Below are positions 1 through 6,089 of a stretch of DNA of 64,000 nucleotides, piece after piece. The position numbers and the translations under genes are program-made. Source of the DNA: Sphingobacterium sp. SRCM116780 (GTDB lineage Bacteria > Bacteroidota > Bacteroidia > Sphingobacteriales > Sphingobacteriaceae); the NCBI RefSeq assembly GCF_021442025.1, contig NZ_CP090446.1:3534001-3598000 (forward strand), given 5' to 3'. The stretch's first letter is position 1, and each line of letters begins with the position of its first letter. The notes beneath the pieces are model-generated. The model worked only from the letters and a program-made list of their open reading frames with translations. It was not told where the DNA came from and ran no database searches.

Positions 1-258
1 CTGATGTCCTTCTTCCGTAATTTCATAATATTTACGAGGAGGCCCAGAGGTGGATTCCTTCCATATATAACTCAACAAACCGTTATTCTTAAGTCTTGTC
101 AGCAGTGGATACAATGTACCCTCTACCACCAAGAGCTGTGCTTTTTTCAGTTCGCTGATGATATCAGAGGCGTATATCTCCCCTCGGGAAATAATTGAAA
201 GAATACAATACTCTAGTATTCCTTTCCTCATTTGTGTTTGCGTATTTTCAGCTATCAT
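1..258 (-). CDS. PadR family transcriptional regulator (3' end cut off)
   Basis: The reading frame starts with ATG at 258 and runs open for 86 codons to the window edge. The protein begins MIAENTQTQMRKGILEYCIL and continues with IYASDIISELKKAQL, VVEGTLYPLLTRLKNNGLL and GPPRKYYEITEEG. This is the winged-helix DNA-binding domain of PadR regulators, with the typical 'EGTLYPLLTRL' recognition helix and 'PRKYYxITxEG' wing. Such proteins often repress themselves and a neighbouring membrane-protein or transporter operon. A good inverted repeat lies 30 bp upstream of the start. The target operon probably lies beyond the window, downstream of this gene. Family assignment is firm; the effector is unknown. 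Confidence 0.88.
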   Translation of the reverse strand, partial: MIAENTQTQMRKGILEYCILSIISRGEIYASDIISELKKAQLLVVEGTLYPLLTRLKNNGLLSYIWKESTSGPPRKYYEITEEGHQ

Positions 259-287
259 AACAATACAAAGATATATGTTTTATTATA

Positions 288-306
288 TACTATGCAATAC
301 ATAGTA
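288..306. promoter_or_regulatory. Candidate operator of the PadR regulator
   Basis: Perfect 7-bp inverted repeat TACTATG-CAATA-CATAGTA, 30 bp upstream of the PadR start codon and inside an AT-rich promoter-like stretch. PadR proteins bind dyads of this size as dimers and usually autoregulate. The assignment is inferred from position and symmetry. Confidence 0.5.
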
Positions 307-436
307 CTGTAAAAAATAAAAGTATTTTACAATTAACTGATTATCAGATATATAATTTTACAATTATTTGAATAATAAAATTCATTTTTTATTTTATTTA
401 TAATTACTTTAGCACGAAAATTGATTATAAGGACGC

Positions 437-817
437 ATGATAAGATTGTTATTAGATTATAAGTGGGTAATGCTGTGGGCTGTAGTGGTCATTGTACTTT
501 GTTGTATGCCTGGGCAAAGTTTTAATAAAATACCATCCTATCCTGGGATGGATAAGCTCGTGCACGCAGGTATGTTTTTCGTTTTCTGTACGTTGATTTA
601 CAATGGTGTCTTAATACAATTCAAAGGTCGACCAACAAGATGGGTTCCGATATTAATTGTTAGTATACTCGGGATTTTATTTGGATTATTAACAGAAGCT
701 TTACAGCTCTATATTTTTACCTATAGATCTGGAGATTGGTGGGATCTTTTTGCTGACAGTGTTGGAATTGGGATGTCAGGATTTGCTTACCTGCTTTTTT
801 ATGTGAAGCGAAAATAA
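437..817 (+). CDS. VanZ-like family membrane protein
   Basis: A 126-residue protein with four predicted membrane segments (about 9-27, 45-62, 70-92, 102-122). It carries the VanZ-like signatures DKLVHAGMFFVF (after TM1) and a C-terminal TEALQ...RSGDWWDLFADSVG stretch. VanZ-like proteins are small integral membrane proteins of unknown biochemical function. The name comes from a teicoplanin-resistance accessory gene, but most homologues, as here, stand alone with no van genes nearby. It is convergent with comF and has no obvious operon partner. No Shine-Dalgarno sequence is seen, apart from 'aagga' 8 bases ahead of ATG. Confidence 0.85.
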   Translation: MIRLLLDYKWVMLWAVVVIVLCCMPGQSFNKIPSYPGMDKLVHAGMFFVFCTLIYNGVLIQFKGRPTRWVPILIVSILGILFGLLTEALQLYIFTYRSGDWWDLFADSVGIGMSGFAYLLFYVKRK

Positions 818-883
818 GCTCATTATTTACAGTTCTTAACCAAAGGAACTTATTGAAATTTTTACTTTATTGAAGAAAAATTG

Positions 884-923
884 TAATTACCTTTGGATAT
901 ATACTGGAAACAAAAGGTAATTA
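884..923 (-). terminator. Possible terminator of comF
   Basis: Inverted repeat TAATTACCTTT / AAAGGTAATTA (11 bp, 18-nt loop) that overlaps the comF stop codon. On the minus strand it is followed by CAATTTTT. The long loop makes this only a moderate candidate. Confidence 0.35.
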
Positions 924-1619
924 AGCTCTTGCCAAAGTTAAAATAGAAATTTTACAGCCTATAGCGATTAATTGCTCGGCAGCAGCAGTTATTGTCGCTC
1001 CAGTGGTCAATACATCGTCCACTAAAAGAATATGTTTGTCTTTCACAGCTGTTTCATCTGGACAAAAAAATACGTTTAGGACATTTTCATAGCGTTCTAA
1101 TCTCGATTTTTGAGTTTGACTGACGGTTTCGACTTTTCGAATTAATCCATGTTCTAAAATTGGCTTGGAAAGTGATGCTCCTAATCCTTGTGCAAAATAA
1201 AAAGATTGATTATATCCTCTTTTCTTCCATTTCTTCTTATGCAGCGGAATAGGAATGATGATATCGATATGGGTAAAGAGGTCATTCTTTACTAACGTTT
1301 TGCCATATTGTTCTCCGAAGAAATAGGCTAATTCAGGTTGGTTAGCATATTTTATTTGATATAAAATACGTTCAACACGCGATTCTTTCTTTAACAAAAG
1401 CATTGCTGCAGCATGTTCAAAAGGAAATTTACCCCAAAGCTGACGTGCAACTTGATTGTTTGGATCCAAATGAAAATTAGTAATTGGTAAATGGAATAAA
1501 CAACTTGTACAGATATGTTTTTCCTGGCTCATCAAAACATGTCCACAGCCAGCACAGACAATAGGAAAAAATAGTGTCGAAAAATCTTTTAGATAGTTGA
1601 ATAATTGGTTCTTCATCAT
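921..1619 (-). CDS. comF: ComF family phosphoribosyltransferase-like protein
   Basis: A 232-residue ComF-type protein, the usual length. An N-terminal zinc-binding pair of cysteine motifs (CAGC at 23-26 and CTSC near 38) precedes a type I phosphoribosyltransferase fold with the PRPP loop ILLVDDVLTTGAT at 197-209 and the IIPIPLHKKKWKKRGYNQS motif. In naturally competent bacteria ComFC-type proteins are needed for uptake or processing of transforming DNA; the enzymatic substrate is not established. It lies 37 bp downstream of rlmN on the same strand. A start further in would remove the zinc motif, so the start is 1619 or the adjacent ATG at 1616. A strong hairpin ends directly at this start codon. 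Confidence 0.88.
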   Translation of the reverse strand: MMKNQLFNYLKDFSTLFFPIVCAGCGHVLMSQEKHICTSCLFHLPITNFHLDPNNQVARQLWGKFPFEHAAAMLLLKKESRVERILYQIKYANQPELAYFFGEQYGKTLVKNDLFTHIDIIIPIPLHKKKWKKRGYNQSFYFAQGLGASLSKPILEHGLIRKVETVSQTQKSRLERYENVLNVFFCPDETAVKDKHILLVDDVLTTGATITAAAEQLIAIGCKISILTLARA

Positions 1620-1649
1620 GATTATGGCTATACGAATATAGCCATAATC
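1620..1649 (-). other. Perfect 13-bp hairpin with UUCG loop abutting the comF start
   Basis: Minus strand reads GATTATGGCTATA-TTCG-TATAGCCATAATC, a perfect stem with a TTCG loop. Its last base is immediately followed by the comF ATG. It fills the whole spacer between rlmN and comF where a ribosome would load. It has no T-run, so it is not a classical terminator; intercistronic attenuation or mRNA stabilisation is plausible. Confidence 0.6.
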
Positions 1650-1656
1650 ATCTATA

Positions 1657-2721
1657 TTAAGCTTCTTGAGCCTCTTTATCTTTTATCGCCAATTGACCAC
1701 ATGCCGCATCAATATCTTTCCCACGACTTCTTCGAAGATTGGTATTAATACCTTGACTTTTTAAGTAATTAGCAAATATCTCTATCTTATCGGCATCCGC
1801 ATTTAGGAAACTTGCCAATGAAATTGGATTATATTCAATGATGTTTACTTTGCAAGGTACATGTTTACAAAATCTTGCGAGTTCTTTGGCATCTTCCAGA
1901 TCATCATTGAAATTATCAAAAACGATATACTCAAAGGTAATTGGACTCTTTGTTTTGGCGTAAAAATACTTCAAAGCATCTGCTAACGCTTCTAATGTAT
2001 TCTGTTCATTAATCGGCATGATTTCATTTCGCTTCTTATCATTTGCAGCATGTAAAGAAAGTGCCAAATTAAAGCGAACCTGATCATCACCGAGTTTTTT
2101 AATCATTTTTGCAATACCAGCTGTAGACACGGTAATGCGTTTAGCAGCCATATTCAATCCATCAGGAGAAGTAATTCGCTCTACTGATTTCATCATATTT
2201 GCGTAGTTTAACAAAGGTTCTCCCATACCCATATAAACGATATTCGTCAACGGTTGGTTATATTTTTCCTCTGCCTGTTTTGCAATTAAAACAACTTGAT
2301 CATATATTTCGTCCGCATTTAGATTACGTTTACGATCCATATAACCTGTAGCACAGAATTTACACGTTAAGCTACAGCCCACCTGCGAACTGACACACGC
2401 CGTCATTCTCTCTGGAGCAGGAATTAAAACACCTTCAATGACATTGCCATCATACAATGAAAAACTACTCTTAATGGTTTTATCTGAACTTATTTGTGAT
2501 TGTTTTACTTTGACAGCATGAATAACAAAATTCTCCTTTAGCTTCTCTCTCAAAGGTTTACTCAGATTGCTCATCAAATCAAAATCTACACAAGACTTTT
2601 GCCAAATCCATTCGTAAATTTGTTTTGCACGAAATCCTTGCTCACCCATTTCAGTAAGCTTTTCTTTAATCTGATCTATCGACAGACTACGAATATCAAT
2701 TATTTTACTTTTTTCAGCCAC
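1657..2721 (-). CDS. rlmN: Dual-specificity 23S rRNA/tRNA adenine-C2 methyltransferase RlmN
   Basis: A 354-residue radical-SAM enzyme that methylates C2 of A2503 in 23S rRNA and A37 of some tRNAs. The radical-SAM cluster cysteines are C116, C120 and C123 (GCSLTCKFCATGYM). The C-terminal cysteine that is methylated during catalysis lies in DIDAACGQLA (about C341). The N-terminal helical domain (GFRAKQIYEWIWQK) matches the family. The start codon is GTG at 2721; the N-terminal domain leaves little room for a later start. comF follows 37 bp downstream. A TAnnTTTG box sits only 4 bases ahead of the start, which would make the transcript nearly leaderless if it is used. Confidence 0.95.
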   Translation of the reverse strand: MAEKSKIIDIRSLSIDQIKEKLTEMGEQGFRAKQIYEWIWQKSCVDFDLMSNLSKPLREKLKENFVIHAVKVKQSQISSDKTIKSSFSLYDGNVIEGVLIPAPERMTACVSSQVGCSLTCKFCATGYMDRKRNLNADEIYDQVVLIAKQAEEKYNQPLTNIVYMGMGEPLLNYANMMKSVERITSPDGLNMAAKRITVSTAGIAKMIKKLGDDQVRFNLALSLHAANDKKRNEIMPINEQNTLEALADALKYFYAKTKSPITFEYIVFDNFNDDLEDAKELARFCKHVPCKVNIIEYNPISLASFLNADADKIEIFANYLKSQGINTNLRRSRGKDIDAACGQLAIKDKEAQEA

Positions 2722-3062
2722 GGCACAAAGGTAAAGTAATTTCTATAAAAACCTTCTTGTTATAATGTCATAAAATATAGAACTGTCTGAATAATAATTT
2801 ATTACTTAAACTAAAAATAAGATATACAAAACCCATACTCACTCCATCGTTATTCTTATGATTGGCAATATAAAAACAAGCAAAATACTTAACTGAATGA
2901 AAAAGAACCTGCTGAATAGCATATGAGATGAAAATAACAGAAAAAAAATATAGTTCAATACTGTATTCTGTATAAAGTTTTCCTAGTTTTGAATGACGAA
3001 TTTCAAGATATAGCATGAAATAATCTTAGTATAAGACAATTCTTATTATCATCGTGTTACTA
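2722..3062. other. Intergenic region between divergent rlmN and the acetyltransferase
   Basis: About 340 bp, AT-rich, lying between divergent genes. Apart from the box ahead of rlmN I see no RNA gene, repeat or convincing ORF. An 82-codon minus-strand frame here has no recognisable domain and looks like chance. Confidence 0.5.
2726..2733 (-). promoter_or_regulatory. TAnnTTTG (-7-like) box directly ahead of rlmN
   Basis: TACCTTTG on the minus strand fits the Bacteroidota -7 consensus, with its last base 4 nt before the GTG start. No matching -33 TTG is seen 19-20 bp upstream. It may be coincidental. Confidence 0.3.
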
Positions 3063-3545
3063 ATGGAAATAAAAAAACTAGAAAAAATACATTATGTCGA
3101 TGTTGCTCGAATTTATCAACAAGCAATAGATGCAGGAAATATCACATTGGCAACAAAAACAGCTTCTTGGGAAGATTGGGATAAAGAGCATTTGACATAT
3201 ATGCGTTTTGTTGCCATCAGTAACGAAAACGTCATTGGCTGGGTTGCTCTATCTCCTGTTTTACAACGTACGGGATACCAAGGAGTCACAGAGTTAAGCA
3301 TCTATATTGATGAAAATAAACAAGGTAACGGAGTCGGGAAAATATTAATGCACTATATTATTGATCAAGCTGAGCAAGCTGGTATTTGGACGATACTCTC
3401 TTTTATCTTTCCTGAAAATAAAAGAAGTATTGAATTGCACAAAAAATTCGGATTTAAACTATTGGGAACTCAAGAAAAAGCGGCAAAACTAAACGGTATT
3501 TGGATGGATAATTGTATTTTGGAACGCAGATCAACAATTATTTAG
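3063..3545 (+). CDS. GNAT family N-acetyltransferase (phosphinothricin acetyltransferase-like)
   Basis: A 160-residue single-domain GNAT protein. Visible features are the N-terminal strand-helix 'YVDVARIYQQAIDAGNITLAT', the central VIGWVALSPV strand, TELSIYIDENKQGNGVGKIL with the acetyl-CoA pyrophosphate loop QGNGVG, and the C-terminal PENKRSIELHKKFGFKLLG typical of the Pat/Bar/YncA subgroup that acetylates amino groups of small amino-acid-like compounds such as methionine sulfoximine. The real substrate cannot be read from the sequence. An in-frame GTG lies 9 bases upstream, but the ATG at 3063 gives a natural N-terminus (MEIKKLEK). Confidence 0.85.
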   Translation: MEIKKLEKIHYVDVARIYQQAIDAGNITLATKTASWEDWDKEHLTYMRFVAISNENVIGWVALSPVLQRTGYQGVTELSIYIDENKQGNGVGKILMHYIIDQAEQAGIWTILSFIFPENKRSIELHKKFGFKLLGTQEKAAKLNGIWMDNCILERRSTII

Positions 3546-3546
3546 C

Positions 3547-3579
3547 ATAAAAAATCCCATTTTTAAAATGAAAATGGGA
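3547..3579 (-). terminator. Terminator of miaE
   Basis: Stem TCCCATTTT / AAAATGGGA (3555-3563 and 3571-3579) with a 7-nt loop. On the minus strand it is followed by a run of six T. It also lies after the convergent acetyltransferase gene but lacks a T-run in that direction. Confidence 0.6.
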
Positions 3580-3611
3580 CACTGTTTATTGCTTTAATAT
3601 AGGTAGAAAAC

Positions 3612-4193
3612 TTAACCGTGTATGGCTTCTTTATTACCATATGATTGTATTAATTTCCCTTCAAAATCTAACCACTCTTTCCAACGCTTATCAACATCAA
3701 CATCCGTCGAATATTGACGTGCAAAATTAAGAAAAGTCGTATAATGGTTTGCCTCAGAAATCATTAAATCATGATAAAACTTAGCAAGTTCTTCATCTTT
3801 TATATTTTGTGACAACACCCGAAAACGTTCACAACTTCGAGCTTCGATCATTGCAGCAAACAATAAACGATCGATAAACGCCATATTGCGAGAACCATCT
3901 TTCTTATTGAATCTCATCAATTGTCCCACATAATCATCCTTACGTTCTTTTCCTAACGTATACCCTCTTTCTTTGATGATATCAATGACCATTTGAAAAT
4001 GTTGCATCTCCTCAATAGCAATAGCCGTCAATTCATGCACCAATTCTTCATATTCCGAATTATACATGATTAAAGAAATAGCATTTGAAGCTGCTTTTTG
4101 CTCACACCAAGCATGATCCGTTAGAATTTCTTCTAAATTTCCTTCTGCAATATTCGCCCATCGTGGATCCGTTAACAATTTCAATCCTAACAT
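3612..4193 (-). CDS. miaE: tRNA-(ms[2]io[6]A)-hydroxylase MiaE
   Basis: A 193-residue ferritin-like di-iron protein. The putative metal ligands are E31 (CEQKAAS), E62 and H65 (EEMQHF), E117 (IEARSCERF), E147 and H150 (SEANHYTTF), the six-ligand pattern of the MiaE family. MiaE hydroxylates the isopentenyl group of 2-methylthio-N6-isopentenyladenosine at position 37 of tRNAs, using O2. It therefore depends on MiaA and MiaB, which are not in this window. It is a single gene with its own TAnnTTTG box upstream and a hairpin terminator downstream. Confidence 0.92.
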   Translation of the reverse strand: MLGLKLLTDPRWANIAEGNLEEILTDHAWCEQKAASNAISLIMYNSEYEELVHELTAIAIEEMQHFQMVIDIIKERGYTLGKERKDDYVGQLMRFNKKDGSRNMAFIDRLLFAAMIEARSCERFRVLSQNIKDEELAKFYHDLMISEANHYTTFLNFARQYSTDVDVDKRWKEWLDFEGKLIQSYGNKEAIHG

Positions 4194-4218
4194 CTTGTCG
4201 TTTCTATGATTTGAATCA

Positions 4219-4226
4219 CAAAGTTA
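4219..4226 (-). promoter_or_regulatory. Candidate -7 box for miaE
   Basis: TAACTTTG on the minus strand, 25 bp upstream of the miaE ATG, exactly matching TAnnTTTG. The -33 region is TTTT rather than TTTG at 19-bp spacing. Confidence 0.4.
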
Positions 4227-4272
4227 AGCATATCTTAGGGATATAAAAATGTTCAAAATTACATCCCTGAGT

Positions 4273-5313
4273 TTACTCTCCCTTTTTAAGAGCTGCTCTT
4301 ACCTGAGGTGCTATTTTAGTACCAAAGACTTCGATAGCCTTCATCATATCCAAATGGGCAGGAGCACCAACATCCATATGTGCAGAAAAACGAGTTAAAC
4401 CTAACGATTCCTGAATTTTCAAAATTTTATCTACCGCATAATTTGCATCACCGATGATGAGGTGTCCATGTGATGAACGACCAAAATCATATTGTGTACG
4501 TTGGTAAGCAGGCCAACCGCGATCTCCACCGATACGATTCATCTGAGCAGCATAGATTGGATAATATGCATCTGCTACTTGTTGCGAGTCGTCTCCAAAC
4601 AAAGCATGCATATGTACACCAACTTGGAAATTTTCCATATCATGACCATTATCCTCATAGGCTTGTTGATACATTTCGACTAAAGGTTTAAATCCTTCGT
4701 ATGTACCTCCAATAATAGCAAACATAACTGGTAATCCTAATTTTCCAGCACGAATAACCGATGATGTTGTACCACCAACTGCGACCCATATGGGTAAGTT
4801 TTTTTGAACAGGACGAGGAAATATCTGTTGATTCACTAATGTTGGTCGAAATTTCCCTGTCCAACTAATGGTTTCCTGTTTATTCAATTTCACTAATAAA
4901 TCAAGCTTTTCTTCAAACAAAGCGCTATAATCATTCAGATTATATCCAAATAATGGAAAAGACTCAATGAAAGACCCTCTTCCCGCCATCAATTCAACAC
5001 GTCCATTTGATAAAACATCAACCGTTGAAAAATCTTGAAATAACTTGACAGGATCTGCCGAACTCAATACCGAAACAGCACTTCCTAATTTTATATGCTT
5101 AGTCACGGAAGCTGCTGCTGCCAAGATAATCTCTGGAGAAGAAACAGCATAATCTGGACGGTGATGTTCCCCCATTCCAAAAAAATCAAGCCCTACTTCA
5201 TCCATCAATTTTACTTGTTCAATAATCTGATGTAATTTCTCTTGTGGAGATTGTATATGTCCTGTTTTGGGATCAATATGCAAATCGCCAAACATGCCTA
5301 TTCCTAATTCCAT
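4273..5313 (-). CDS. LLM-class flavin-dependent oxidoreductase
   Basis: A 346-residue bacterial-luciferase-like (TIM-barrel) monooxygenase family protein. Recognisable parts are the N-terminal GIGMFGDLHIDP, DEVGLDFFGMGEHHRPDY, IKLGSAVSVLSSADPVKLFQ, and GRVELMAGRGSFIESFPLFGY, followed by a second half with LPIWVAVGGTTSSVIRAGKLGLPVMFAI. Members use reduced FMN/F420 and O2 on long-chain aldehydes, alkanesulfonates and many other substrates; the substrate here is not deducible. It is transcribed alone, 80 bp upstream of miaE on the same strand and with its own TAnnTTTG box. Confidence 0.88.
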   Translation of the reverse strand: MELGIGMFGDLHIDPKTGHIQSPQEKLHQIIEQVKLMDEVGLDFFGMGEHHRPDYAVSSPEIILAAAASVTKHIKLGSAVSVLSSADPVKLFQDFSTVDVLSNGRVELMAGRGSFIESFPLFGYNLNDYSALFEEKLDLLVKLNKQETISWTGKFRPTLVNQQIFPRPVQKNLPIWVAVGGTTSSVIRAGKLGLPVMFAIIGGTYEGFKPLVEMYQQAYEDNGHDMENFQVGVHMHALFGDDSQQVADAYYPIYAAQMNRIGGDRGWPAYQRTQYDFGRSSHGHLIIGDANYAVDKILKIQESLGLTRFSAHMDVGAPAHLDMMKAIEVFGTKIAPQVRAALKKGE

Positions 5314-5338
5314 ATGGTTTTATTTTTATAAGTTTGAA

Positions 5339-5346
5339 CAAACCTA
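5339..5346 (-). promoter_or_regulatory. Candidate -7 box for the LLM oxidoreductase
   Basis: TAGGTTTG on the minus strand, 25 bp ahead of the ATG at 5313, an exact TAnnTTTG match. No clear -33 TTG. Confidence 0.4.
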
Positions 5347-5404
5347 TCAAATTTGTTGCTGTAAAAAATTGATCTACAACAATAAAAATATCAATAGCTT
5401 AAGA

Positions 5405-6079
5405 TTAGAAACTTTTTATAGTCGCTTTCACCACTTCCAACGCATTACCATCAAAATGATGATCTCCTTTAAGATATATCGTGCGTATATCATTCAGATG
5501 AATTTGTTTAACAGGGAAGTTCGTTTCATCCTCGCCAAGTAAGATTGAAGTTTTAGTGCCGACCATCCTATTAATCTCAGCAACGACATCCATACCTCTT
5601 TTGATATTGCTTCTCCCCCATAAATCAGCAACATGGATTTCCAAATCCGTAGAAGAAGAAGGCTCTAGAAGAGCAACAGCCTTCAATCGTTGCTTCCAAG
5701 ATACAGACAATCGATTCACAACAAAAGGAATGACGTCTGCTCCAAATGAATAGCCAACAAAATAAACAAGCTGATTTGTTCTTCTTACCAATAACTTACT
5801 CAGACTGTTGCTGAGTTCTTTTGTAATCTGGTCGGGAGATTTTTTATCCCAGAAAAAACTTTTAGAATCAACGGCAGCTACTGTATAACCTTGATTTCCT
5901 AAAAGTTCACAATAGTTATTCGAAAAATTATTAAACCCTCCATCTCCACTTAGGTAAAGCACAACTGGGCTGTTGTTATTATTGTTCCAAATCTTGACAG
6001 GTGCTTCTTTCGATTGTGCCATTCCTGACATTTTTATTAAAAATAACATTATGAAAAAACCTAATTTATATCTCTTCAT
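5405..6079 (-). CDS. VirJ/AcvB-type alpha/beta hydrolase (putative aminoacyl-phosphatidylglycerol hydrolase)
   Basis: A 224-residue exported protein: signal peptide about 1-21, then a VirJ-like alpha/beta hydrolase domain. SGDGGFN (44-50) forms the oxyanion region, GYSFGADV carries the nucleophile S111, and GDHHFDG near 205-211 supplies the catalytic histidine. In Agrobacterium and rhizobia the AcvB/VirJ family sits with lpiA/mprF-type genes, and AcvB has been shown to hydrolyse lysyl-phosphatidylglycerol in the periplasm. Here the gene lies 10 bp downstream of an mprF homologue on the same strand, so removal or turnover of the aminoacyl lipid made by its neighbour is a strong inference. The protein is much shorter than AcvB, closer to VirJ alone. 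Confidence 0.8.
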   Translation of the reverse strand: MKRYKLGFFIMLFLIKMSGMAQSKEAPVKIWNNNNNSPVVLYLSGDGGFNNFSNNYCELLGNQGYTVAAVDSKSFFWDKKSPDQITKELSNSLSKLLVRRTNQLVYFVGYSFGADVIPFVVNRLSVSWKQRLKAVALLEPSSSTDLEIHVADLWGRSNIKRGMDVVAEINRMVGTKTSILLGEDETNFPVKQIHLNDIRTIYLKGDHHFDGNALEVVKATIKSF

Positions 6080-6089
6080 TTTAATAAGA

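Noticed and set aside
437..817. Vancomycin/teicoplanin resistance gene (VanZ)
   Set aside because: Only the general VanZ-like fold is present; there are no vanHAX or related genes, and such proteins are common without resistance.
2768..3016. 82-codon minus-strand frame between rlmN and the acetyltransferase
   Set aside because: No recognisable domain, odd composition and located in a divergent promoter gap; likely chance in AT-rich DNA.
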